Positions 1-5,951 are shown, counted from the first letter of the stretch. The stretch is 6,142 bases of DNA from GW2011-AR18 sp038046085 (GCA_038046085.1 JBBSWW010000017.1:1-6142), one strand, 5' to 3'. Program-made: numbers and translations. Notes: a model not told the origin generated them from the letters alone.

Positions 1-42
1 TTAACTAGAAAAACTTATTAATTGGAAATAAAAGAATATTCT

Positions 43-558
43 ATGGATTGGAATCAGTTCTATAAAAAAGTTGAAGAGTTAATGAGTGAATCCAAAAGTA
101 GAGACATAATACTAGAGATTATAATGCAGTATCAAATCAATACTAGAGATGGTTTAATACAAAGAATCGGAGCTTTTGCATTAGGGCTGAGAAATTTCAG
201 AGATTATAAACAGAATGATTTTCAACAAGCACGTAAAAAATTCCAGGAAGAATGCGGCGATATAAAAAGCAGCGGATACGATGTTATAATAAACTTCACA
301 AAAAAAAGGATATTCAATAATGGAGATGTAATAAAAGCTAGTGCTACAAGCGAGAATAAAAAAAGAAGTTTAAATTTCAGCTGGCGTTTTTATAATATTG
401 ACACAGCAGTATTGGTATTAAGAATTGAAGGTGAATATTTTATTTGCCCTGTAACAAAGAAAATACCAAGAGGATATTATGACTTAACAGCAAGCTTAAT
501 AGATAAAGATGAGCAGATACATGGAACTAAAAACATAGATAATATATTGATAGACTAA
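43..558 (+). CDS. hypothetical protein, helical N-terminus and beta-rich C-terminus
   Basis: I do not recognise this 171-residue protein. From the ATG at 43, residues 1-75 look mostly alpha-helical and charged, with many Lys, Arg, Glu and Gln. Residues from about 79 to the end alternate hydrophobic and polar residues in short strands (around VIINF, LNFSWRFYN, AVLVLRIEG and YYDLTASL), which suggests a small beta-sandwich domain; this is inference only. There is no signal peptide or membrane segment, so it is probably cytosolic. The frame is open back to TTG at 22, just after an in-frame TAA at 19-21, but ATG at 43 is the likelier start; TTATTAAT at 15-22 is a weak TATA candidate upstream of it. 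Its stop overlaps the stop of the convergent DUF59 gene by 4 nt. Nothing in the context shows a link to iron-sulfur assembly. Confidence 0.75.
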   Translation: MDWNQFYKKVEELMSESKSRDIILEIIMQYQINTRDGLIQRIGAFALGLRNFRDYKQNDFQQARKKFQEECGDIKSSGYDVIINFTKKRIFNNGDVIKASATSENKKRSLNFSWRFYNIDTAVLVLRIEGEYFICPVTKKIPRGYYDLTASLIDKDEQIHGTKNIDNILID

Positions 559-845
559 TCCTCAATACCTAACATAAGTTTAACTTCCTGAGAGGGCTTC
601 CAGACTGGTTCGAAAACTAAATCAATAGCAACTTCCTTTAACCCTGCAGCTAATAATTTATTCTTAACCTCAGCTAACAAAGCAGGACCATAAGGACACA
701 TAGGAGATGTGAAAGTCATCTTGATAATAACTGAATCATCCTTAAGTGTAATATCATAAATCAATCCTAAAGTGTGGATATCCATACCAATCTCAGGATC
801 ATTTACTGTTTTTAAAACTTCAACAATTTTTTCTTTAGTTATCAT
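555..845 (-). CDS. sufT: DUF59/MIP18-family protein, SufT-like iron-sulfur maturation factor
   Basis: This 96-residue protein belongs to the DUF59 (MIP18, PaaD-like) family, whose members help mature or deliver iron-sulfur clusters and are often encoded at the end of suf operons as SufT. The family motifs are visible: DPEIG at residues 16-20, the HTLGLIYD segment at 24-31, TSPMCP at 46-51 with the conserved Cys50, and a C-terminal VWKPS...LGI tail. The length matches single-domain members. The frame extends upstream to 920, but that extension lies inside sufU. A GGAGG at 859-855 sits 9 nt before ATG 845, so I chose that start over ATG 854, which directly abuts the GGAGG. It overlaps the end of sufU by 11 nt, so translation is probably coupled. 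It is the last gene of the operon. The family call is firm; the exact role is inferred from context. Confidence 0.88.
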   Translation of the reverse strand: MITKEKIVEVLKTVNDPEIGMDIHTLGLIYDITLKDDSVIIKMTFTSPMCPYGPALLAEVKNKLLAAGLKEVAIDLVFEPVWKPSQEVKLMLGIED

Positions 846-1242
846 AGACTTCATCCTCCATAGATTTACCAAGATAAGAATATAATGCATACTTAAAAAC
901 TTTAAAACACAATAATGCACATTTTAATCTAATGCCAGATAATTCAATACCCAACATCATCAAAACATCATCTCTAGAAATATTCTTAGCTTCATCAATA
1001 GTTTTATTTTTAATAAATTCAGTAAGCATAGAAGCTGAAGCCTGTGAAATAATGCAACCATCACCACTAAACTTAATATCCTCAATCTTGTTGTTATTTA
1101 TTTTTAGATCAACCTGAACAATATCACCACAAGAAGGATTAGAATCTTTAAATGAAGATGTAGGATTATTTATAATACCTTTATTCTTAGGATTTTTCCA
1201 GTAATCTAAAATAATTTCCTGATACATATCTGAAGAATTCAT
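835..1242 (-). CDS. sufU: SufU-type sulfur-relay/scaffold protein lacking the usual SufU insertion
   Basis: This 135-residue protein is of the IscU/SufU fold. SufU accepts persulfide sulfur from SufS using a zinc-bound cysteine and passes it to SufB. Metal ligands are visible: Cys38 and Asp40 in NPSCGD, Cys63 in GDGC, and Cys108 in RLKCALL, corresponding to C41, D43, C66 and C128 of Bacillus SufU. Lys107 stands before the last ligand as in SufU, where IscU has His. The ISQASASM helix follows Cys63 as in the family. Oddly, the Cys63-Cys108 gap is 45 residues, close to IscU (about 43) and shorter than Bacillus SufU (about 62), so the SufU-specific insertion is missing. An additional Cys112 lies one turn after Cys108. 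The start overlaps the sufS stop as ATGA and has a strong GGAGGT 5 nt upstream. It is the fourth gene of the operon. Confidence 0.93.
   Translation of the reverse strand: MNSSDMYQEIILDYWKNPKNKGIINNPTSSFKDSNPSCGDIVQVDLKINNNKIEDIKFSGDGCIISQASASMLTEFIKNKTIDEAKNISRDDVLMMLGIELSGIRLKCALLCFKVFKYALYSYLGKSMEDEVYDN
855..859 (-). promoter_or_regulatory. Shine-Dalgarno deciding the DUF59 start
   Basis: The minus strand reads GGAGG inside the sufU codons for Glu-Asp near its C-terminus. It lies 9 nt before ATG 845 and directly abuts ATG 854, so ribosome geometry favours 845 as the start. Confidence 0.65.
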
Positions 1243-2489
1243 TTAGAACCTCCGTTGAATAATTTAATAATTTTTAATAAAATATCAATAAAATAATCAA
1301 CTTCATCTTTAGTATTATATAAATAAAAACTAATCCTAGCAGATGCAGGAATATCTAACTTAACATGAAGAGGCATAACACAATGATGGCCTGCACGAAT
1401 AGCAATACCATGCTCATCAAGAATAGTAGATAGATCGTGAGGATGAATTAATCTTTTGGAATCATCGAAAATATTAAAAGCAATCAAAGAAGATCTAAAT
1501 TTTAAATCTTTAGGTCCATAAATCTTAACATTCTTCATCTTAGAAAGTTTAGAGAAAGCATACTCAACTAAAGACTTATCATGAGAAAAAAGATTATCCA
1601 TACCAACATCATTCAAATAATCAATAGCATTAGATAAAGCAATAACATCAGCAATATTAGGAGTTCCTGCTTCGAATTTGTGAGGAATATCAGCTGGAAT
1701 AAACTTATCATAATAAACTTCCTTAATCATATCACCACCACCAAACAATGGATTCATAGAATTCAATAAATCTTTTTTACCATACAAAACTCCTACACCT
1801 GTCGGACCTAACATCTTATGAGAAGAAAAAGCTAAAAAATCACAATCCAAATCCTGAACATCAACTTTCATGTGAGGAACAGACTGAGCAGCATCAACTA
1901 AAACTGGAACATAATATGAATGAGCCATACTAATAAGTTCTTTAATAGGATTAATAGTTCCTAAAAAATTAGAAACGTGAGTGAAAGAAAAGAATTTAGG
2001 TTTTTTAGACAATAATTCCTTAGCTTTTTTCATATCCAATAAACCATTATCATTAACTGGAATGTATTCTATCTTAGCATTCTTTTCCTTAGCAATAATC
2101 TGCCATGAAACTAAATTAGCATGATGCTCCATCTCAGTCAATAAAATAACGTCATTAGATTTTAATAATGGTTTAACAAAAGAGTGAGCGACAAGATTAA
2201 TAGCTTCAGTTGTATTCCTTACAAAGATAATCTGTTTAGGATTATTAGAATTAATGAACTGAGAGACTTTCTTTCTAGAATCCTCATACATACGAGTAGA
2301 TTCATCACCTAAAGTGTGAATACCACGATTAATATTAGCATTATTTTTCTTATAAAAATCAGAAATAGAATCAATAACAACTAATGGTTTTTGAGATGAG
2401 GCAGCAGAGTCTAAATAAACTAATTTCTTATTATTAATTTTCCTTTTCAGAATAGGAAAATCATTTCTTAAATCATCAAAATTTTTCAT
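1239..2489 (-). CDS. sufS: cysteine desulfurase SufS (type II, PLP-dependent)
   Basis: SufS removes sulfur from L-cysteine, giving alanine and an enzyme persulfide that feeds iron-sulfur cluster assembly in the cytosol. The 416-residue protein is near the usual length (about 406) and complete. Visible residues are EHHANLVSW with the PLP-stacking His123, VDAAQS with Asp199, FSSHKMLGPTG with the PLP-binding Lys225, FEAGTPN at 272-278, and RAGHHC with catalytic Cys370. The short active-site loop before Cys370 and the ARISFYLYNT motif mark class II (SufS/CsdA) rather than IscS/NifS. His351 in HPHD lies 19 residues before the catalytic Cys, matching the Bacillus SufS histidine (His342) known to swap onto the SufU zinc; this fits the sufU gene next door. 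It starts one base after the sufB stop, with a weak AGGG at 2497-2494, and runs into sufU with a 4-nt overlap, so it is probably translated by coupling. Confidence 0.97.
   Translation of the reverse strand: MKNFDDLRNDFPILKRKINNKKLVYLDSAASSQKPLVVIDSISDFYKKNNANINRGIHTLGDESTRMYEDSRKKVSQFINSNNPKQIIFVRNTTEAINLVAHSFVKPLLKSNDVILLTEMEHHANLVSWQIIAKEKNAKIEYIPVNDNGLLDMKKAKELLSKKPKFFSFTHVSNFLGTINPIKELISMAHSYYVPVLVDAAQSVPHMKVDVQDLDCDFLAFSSHKMLGPTGVGVLYGKKDLLNSMNPLFGGGDMIKEVYYDKFIPADIPHKFEAGTPNIADVIALSNAIDYLNDVGMDNLFSHDKSLVEYAFSKLSKMKNVKIYGPKDLKFRSSLIAFNIFDDSKRLIHPHDLSTILDEHGIAIRAGHHCVMPLHVKLDIPASARISFYLYNTKDEVDYFIDILLKIIKLFNGGSK
1248..1253 (-). promoter_or_regulatory. Shine-Dalgarno of sufU
   Basis: The minus strand reads GGAGGT, a near-perfect anti-16S match, 5 nt before the sufU ATG and inside the last codons of sufS (the Gly-Gly near the C-terminus). 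It confirms the start at 1242. Confidence 0.75.
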
Positions 2490-2490
2490 T

Positions 2491-3894
2491 TTACCCTACA
2501 GAATCTTTCATCTCAAGCTCTATTAATTTATTAAATTCCAGAGCATATTCCAATGGAAGTTCTTTAGTAAACTGTTTAAAAAAACCACCAACAATCAAAG
2601 ATACAGCATCATTCTCAGATAAACCACGAGACATAAGATAAAACAGCTGATCTTCACCTACCTTACCAACAGTAGCTTCGTGTCCTACTTGAACATCTTC
2701 CTCATTAATCTTCAAAGATGGAATAGTATCAGACTTAGATTCTTTATCTATCATAAGAGCGTCACATTTCATAAAAGATTTAGAGTTATAAGCACCTTTC
2801 ATAATTTGAACAAGACCTCTGAAAACAGTTTTTCCAGAACCTTTACTAATAGATTTAGAAAGAATAGTAGACGAGGTATTAGGGGCAAAATGAATGGCTT
2901 TAGAACCAGCATCCTGAATCTGACCTGAATTAGCAAAAGCAACAGATAAAATATTAGCTTTAGCATATTCACCTTTAAGATAAACAGAAGGATATTTCAT
3001 AGTAATAGCTGAACCAATATTAGCATCAAGCCATTCAACATAAGAGTTTTCGTAAGCATGAGCTCTTTTAGTAACTAAGTTATAAACATTATCAGACCAG
3101 TTCTGTAAAGTTGTGTATCTAACTCTTGAATCCTTATGAGCAATAACTTCAACAACAGCTGCATGCAAAGAATCACTTGAGTAAGAAGCTGCTGAACATC
3201 CCTCGATATAATGGACTTCTGCACCTTCCTCAACAATAATCAAAGTTCTTTCAAACTGACCAACATTCTGAGCATTAATCCTAAAATAAGCCTGTAAAGG
3301 GAGATCTATTTTAACATTCTTAGGAACATAAACAAAACTTCCACCAGACCAAGCTGCTGTATTCAGAGCTGCAAATTTATTATCAGACATAGGAACAACA
3401 GTACCAAAATATTTTTTCAATAATTCAGGATGCTCTTTCAATGCAGTATCTGTATCACAGAAAATAACACCCTTAGCTGTAAGGTCATCCCTAAGCTTAT
3501 GATAAGCAGTAGTAGATTCCATCATAGCACCTGCACCTGCCAAGAACTTTCTTTCAGATTCAGGAATTCCTAATTTCTCAAAAGTCTTCTTAACTTTCTC
3601 AGGAACATCATCCCAATTATTTGCAACCTTATCATTTGGAGAGATATAATAAGTGATACTGTTAAAATCAATATGAGAGAGATCAGGACCCCAATTCTGC
3701 ATAGGTCTTTTAGAGAATTCTTCAAAAGCCTTTAAACGTATTTTAAGCATCCATTCAGGCTCATTCTTAATCTTAGAAATATTTTCAATAACTTCCTTAC
3801 TTAAACCATTAGGAAATTTTTCTAAATAAATAATATCTTCCCTAAAATCATACTGCTTTTTGTTTATATCCAAGAAACTATTATTATTTTCCAT
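2491..3894 (-). CDS. sufB: Fe-S cluster assembly scaffold SufB
   Basis: SufB is the scaffold on which iron-sulfur clusters are built, working with the SufC ATPase. The 467-residue protein has the full family length. The N-terminal region (around residues 48-86, with RPMQNWGPDL and ISP) is the SufB-specific part and argues against SufD. The beta-helix core carries EGCSA with Cys233, and LQNWSDNVYNLVTKRA follows at about 263-278. Cys377 in MKCDAL matches the sulfur-accepting Cys405 of E. coli SufB. His405-Glu406 in the GHEAT motif matches the E. coli His433-Glu434 cluster-assembly residues, followed by KVGEDQLFYL and the SVG terminus. The start is fixed by an in-frame TAA at 3903-3901. GAGGAG at 3913-3908 is 13 nt upstream, longer than ideal. 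The start overlaps the sufC end by 11 nt. No SufD partner is encoded in the operon, so SufB may act as a homodimer with SufC. Confidence 0.98.
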   Translation of the reverse strand: MENNNSFLDINKKQYDFREDIIYLEKFPNGLSKEVIENISKIKNEPEWMLKIRLKAFEEFSKRPMQNWGPDLSHIDFNSITYYISPNDKVANNWDDVPEKVKKTFEKLGIPESERKFLAGAGAMMESTTAYHKLRDDLTAKGVIFCDTDTALKEHPELLKKYFGTVVPMSDNKFAALNTAAWSGGSFVYVPKNVKIDLPLQAYFRINAQNVGQFERTLIIVEEGAEVHYIEGCSAASYSSDSLHAAVVEVIAHKDSRVRYTTLQNWSDNVYNLVTKRAHAYENSYVEWLDANIGSAITMKYPSVYLKGEYAKANILSVAFANSGQIQDAGSKAIHFAPNTSSTILSKSISKGSGKTVFRGLVQIMKGAYNSKSFMKCDALMIDKESKSDTIPSLKINEEDVQVGHEATVGKVGEDQLFYLMSRGLSENDAVSLIVGGFFKQFTKELPLEYALEFNKLIELEMKDSVG

Positions 3895-4618
3895 TGTTTT
3901 TTATTATCTCCTCATAACCTTTATTCTCAATAACTTCAGCAAGATTATAATCTCCTGATAATATAATTTTACCATCATGAAGTATATGCACAAAGTCTGG
4001 CTTTACGTAAGTCAATAACCTATTATAGTGAGTTATCAAAAGTACAGCTGTGTTATTTTTTCTTGCATTATTAATACCCTGAGCTATTAACTTTAAAGCA
4101 TCAACATCAGCACCAGAATCTGGCTCGTCAAGAATAGCTAACTTAGGCTCTAATACAACCATCTGTAAAATTTCATTCTTCTTTTTTTCACCACCAGAAA
4201 AACCTTCATTAAGAGATCTTTTGATAAAAGAATCATCAATATTCAGTTCACTCATCTTTGATTTTATCATATTGAAAAACTCGACATAATTCATATCTGA
4301 CTTACGAGCCTGCTTCATGAACTGAGTAAGTGTAACACCTGAAATCTCTGAAGGATACTGAAATCCTAAAAATATACCGAGATTAGCTCTCTCATTAACT
4401 TTCAAAGAATTTATTTCAATATTATTAAGAGTCATTAAACCACTAGTGATATTATATTTAGGATGACCCATTATTGTGTAAGCTAAAGTTGATTTTCCTG
4501 AACCATTAGGTCCCATTATCACATGGACTTCACCAGGATTAATTTTAAGGTTTATACCTTTAAGTATCTCTTTATCCTGAGTGCTTACATTGAGGTTGTT
4601 AATTTCCAGAAAGCTCAT
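3884..4618 (-). CDS. sufC: Fe-S cluster assembly ATPase SufC
   Basis: SufC is a cytosolic ABC-type ATPase that drives conformational change in the SufB scaffold; it is not a transporter. From ATG 4618 it has 244 residues, close to the usual 248. Visible motifs are Walker A GPNGSGKST (36-44), Q-loop Gln87 in LGFQYPSEI, the SufC-type signature FSGGEKKKNEI (140-150), Walker B with Asp164-Glu165 in LDEPDSGAD, and the H-loop His197 in ITHYNR. The DEPDSG wording and the Glu-Lys-rich signature are typical of SufC. The frame is open to ATG 4666, but the additional 16 residues have no counterpart in the family. A TATA-like TTTATAAA at 4648-4641 lies 26-27 bp before ATG 4618, with no Shine-Dalgarno between, which supports 4618 on a leaderless transcript. 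It is the first gene of the suf operon, and its end overlaps the sufB start by 11 nt. Confidence 0.97.
   Translation of the reverse strand: MSFLEINNLNVSTQDKEILKGINLKINPGEVHVIMGPNGSGKSTLAYTIMGHPKYNITSGLMTLNNIEINSLKVNERANLGIFLGFQYPSEISGVTLTQFMKQARKSDMNYVEFFNMIKSKMSELNIDDSFIKRSLNEGFSGGEKKKNEILQMVVLEPKLAILDEPDSGADVDALKLIAQGINNARKNNTAVLLITHYNRLLTYVKPDFVHILHDGKIILSGDYNLAEVIENKGYEEIIKNNGK
3908..3913 (-). promoter_or_regulatory. possible distant Shine-Dalgarno for sufB
   Basis: On the minus strand this reads GAGGAG, inside the last codons of sufC. It ends 13 nt before the sufB ATG, a longer spacing than the 5-9 nt seen for sufU and DUF59. Because the overlapping sufC stop may re-initiate ribosomes here, the site may matter less than the overlap. 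Confidence 0.4.
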
Positions 4619-4664
4619 ATTATAATATATAGCGACGAGATTTATAAAGTTAACTATTGTGAAC
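4619..4664 (-). promoter_or_regulatory. suf operon promoter, leaderless, with a palindrome at the BRE
   Basis: The minus strand carries TTTATAAA at 4648-4641, centred 26.5 bp before the sufC ATG, the archaeal TATA-to-start-site distance; transcription should therefore begin at or very near the start codon. No Shine-Dalgarno lies between the box and the ATG. Directly upstream, at 4649-4664, is an imperfect 16-bp palindrome (GTTAAC-TATT-GTGAAC, 12 of 16 positions symmetric) where the B-recognition element would lie. That is a plausible place for a repressor or iron/redox regulator, though AT-rich DNA gives chance palindromes. Confidence 0.6.
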
Positions 4665-4684
4665 ATTACTAATAGAATATATAG

Positions 4685-4719
4685 CCCAAATTTAAAAATG
4701 AATAAAATAAAGTTTTATA
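4685..4719 (+). promoter_or_regulatory. leaderless promoter of the small membrane protein gene
   Basis: CCCAAA (4685-4690) followed by TTTAAAAA (4691-4698) resembles a BRE plus TATA box, centred 25.5 bp before ATG 4720. No Shine-Dalgarno lies between. It is divergent from the suf promoter, with both boxes inside a roughly 100-bp intergenic region. Confidence 0.6.
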
Positions 4720-5001
4720 ATGGCAAGAAAGAAAAAAAGCGAATCGACAATCAACTCATTACTTAATACAACAGAGAAAGGACTACATAAAATAGATGAT
4801 ATAATACAATTCCAGAAAAGAATGAGAAGATATATCATAGCAAAGATACTAACTTTTTTAGGAATAATTGTATTGATTTATGGAATAATCATATTACTAG
4901 CTTCTTATTTCCCAGGAATAAGACCTGGAGTCATAGCATTGATAATAGGAATAGCATTAGTCATTATCGCTGCATTGTATAAAAATATACATAAGATTTA
5001 A
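4720..5001 (+). CDS. small two-helix membrane protein, unknown function
   Basis: I do not recognise a family for this 93-residue protein. Residues 1-40 are polar and basic (ARKKK at the start, KRMRR near 33-37) with a probable amphipathic helix at about 11-32. Two hydrophobic segments follow, about 42-63 and 68-87, separated by a short Pro/Gly turn (FPGIRPG), and a short basic tail (KNIHKI) ends the protein. By the positive-inside rule both ends should face the cytoplasm, giving a helical hairpin in the membrane. There is no signal peptide and no catalytic motif. The start is supported by a TATA box 25-26 bp upstream. It is divergent from the suf operon, and the next gene has its own promoter, so it is probably transcribed alone. 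A functional link to suf is possible only by position. Confidence 0.8.
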   Translation: MARKKKSESTINSLLNTTEKGLHKIDDIIQFQKRMRRYIIAKILTFLGIIVLIYGIIILLASYFPGIRPGVIALIIGIALVIIAALYKNIHKI

Positions 5002-5026
5002 TGTCTCTTTATAGTAGTAACATGTA

Positions 5027-5062
5027 GAAAGGTTTAAAAGGAGATGGGTAATATTCTAGGAT
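5027..5062 (+). promoter_or_regulatory. leaderless promoter of the paralogue gene pair
   Basis: GAAAGG (5027-5032) followed by TTTAAAA (5033-5039) matches an archaeal BRE plus TATA box, centred 27 bp before ATG 5063. The GGAG at 5040-5043 is too far from the ATG (19 nt) to be its ribosome site, so a leaderless transcript is the simplest reading. Confidence 0.65.
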
Positions 5063-5485
5063 ATGAATAATGAAAACAAGCAAATACTAGAAACATTCTA
5101 TAATAAGATTGTTCAAACAGTAAATACATTTATTGAGAGCAATAAAATTCCAGAAATATTAAAACCAAAGGTTACAAAACAAGAGCTAAAGTGGTGTGGC
5201 GTTATAACAATAATGTATCCCCAAAGAGTACAATATTTAGAAAAACAAAAATCATATTCAAGCACAAGAGAGGAAGTAACATTCTATCCTAATGGTGATA
5301 ATATAGAAGAGTTATTTGAAGATGAAAAAAATTCTCATATAGAGAGTGGAAAGCCGATATATACAATAGCAGATACTTTCCTAAGAAATGAATCTGGAGA
5401 GGTTATACAAGAATTAGAGAGGATATTACAAGAAACTGTAAGACCAACACTTGAAAGACTTGCTGGAGAAGAAGATGCACAATAA
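5063..5485 (+). CDS. hypothetical protein, upstream member of a tandem paralogous pair
   Basis: I do not recognise this 140-residue protein. It begins with a helix (about 4-25), then beta-like segments GVITIMY (46-52) and EVTFYP (71-76), an acidic helix near 80-90, the segment IYTIADTFL (99-107), and a long C-terminal helix (about 113-134). It has no signal peptide or membrane segment, is rich in Glu and Lys, and has one cysteine (Cys45), so it is probably cytosolic. The order of segments is repeated in the next gene, which suggests diverged duplicates. The ATG at 5063 has a TATA box 27 bp upstream. Its last 11 bases overlap the start of the next gene, so the two are probably made together and may form a complex; this is inference. 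Confidence 0.8.
   Translation: MNNENKQILETFYNKIVQTVNTFIESNKIPEILKPKVTKQELKWCGVITIMYPQRVQYLEKQKSYSSTREEVTFYPNGDNIEELFEDEKNSHIESGKPIYTIADTFLRNESGEVIQELERILQETVRPTLERLAGEEDAQ
5465..5468 (+). promoter_or_regulatory. Shine-Dalgarno deciding the start of the downstream paralogue
   Basis: GGAG, within the codons for the Ala-Gly-Glu near the end of the upstream gene, lies 6 nt before ATG 5475. It favours that start over the in-frame TTG at 5451. Confidence 0.6.
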
Positions 5486-5951
5486 TGAGTCTATACCATT
5501 TGATATGGAAAAATTAAAATTAAATGAAGATGAACTAACTGACAAAGTCTGTGGATTAATGATTGAAATAGATAAAAAAATAAGAGCTTGTAATTCAGAT
5601 CCTAAATTTAAGAATAATGCAGTAAAAGATAAGGAACCATTTAGGCCAGTTTATTCAGGTCCAGAGGCTATAGATGATGGTTATACAGTAAATATAGCTT
5701 ATGAAAGAGGAAATACAACAACTACAAGTTACATTAATGTATATTACTATCCTGCTCTAGAAATGGCAATTCAAAAATTACCAAGAACAAAACAGTTTCA
5801 TGCTAGAAGAAGATTTAAAGATATTGATGAAAGCGTTAATCTAAACCAAGGACTATATCAAATTGATGAAACATTAATTTCAAATGATAGAAATGAAGTA
5901 TTGAAAATGTTATATAAAAGACTTGATAATATAGCATCAGAAAGACAATAA
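5475..5951 (+). CDS. hypothetical protein, downstream member of a tandem paralogous pair
   Basis: I do not recognise this 158-residue protein. It has an N-terminal helical region (about 11-38), a Pro-rich linker near 43-65, then YTVNIAY (70-76), YINVYYYP (86-93), LYQIDETL (127-134) and a C-terminal helix EVLKMLYKRL (141-150). These segments correspond in order and character to GVITIMY, EVTFYP, IYTIADTFL and EVIQELERIL of the gene before it, so I read the two as old duplicates; overall identity is low. No membrane or signal segment is visible. The frame extends to TTG 5451, but ATG 5475 with GGAG 6 nt upstream is the better start, giving an 11-nt overlap with the previous gene and probable translational coupling. 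A T-rich tract follows the stop. Confidence 0.8.
   Translation: MHNNESIPFDMEKLKLNEDELTDKVCGLMIEIDKKIRACNSDPKFKNNAVKDKEPFRPVYSGPEAIDDGYTVNIAYERGNTTTTSYINVYYYPALEMAIQKLPRTKQFHARRRFKDIDESVNLNQGLYQIDETLISNDRNEVLKMLYKRLDNIASERQ

Noticed and set aside
846..920. Longer DUF59 protein starting at 920
   Set aside because: The additional residues lie inside the conserved C-terminus of sufU and do not resemble DUF59; GGAGG spacing supports ATG 845.
932..1117. Plus-strand open frame of 61 codons inside sufU
   Set aside because: It lies wholly antisense to sufU, which has intact family motifs; its composition is that expected of a shadow frame and no promoter or ribosome site stands before it.
2680..2928. 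Plus-strand open frame of 82 codons inside sufB
   Set aside because: It is antisense to the highly conserved C-terminal part of SufB and has no upstream signals, so it is a shadow.
2491..3894. Possibility that this gene is SufD or a SufB-SufD fusion
   Set aside because: It has the SufB-specific N-terminal region and the SufB residues Cys377 and His405-Glu406, and only one scaffold length (467 residues).
4619..4666. Longer SufC starting at ATG 4666
   Set aside because: The additional 16 residues are not part of the SufC family and would cover the TATA box; ATG 4618 fits the family length and the promoter spacing.
5002..5062. Possible small RNA between the membrane protein and the paralogue pair
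   Set aside because: The 61-bp gap is explained by a promoter; no stable stem or tRNA-like structure was seen.
5451..5474. TTG start for the second paralogue
   Set aside because: ATG 5475 has GGAG at 6 nt spacing and gives the same 11-nt overlap seen elsewhere in the window.
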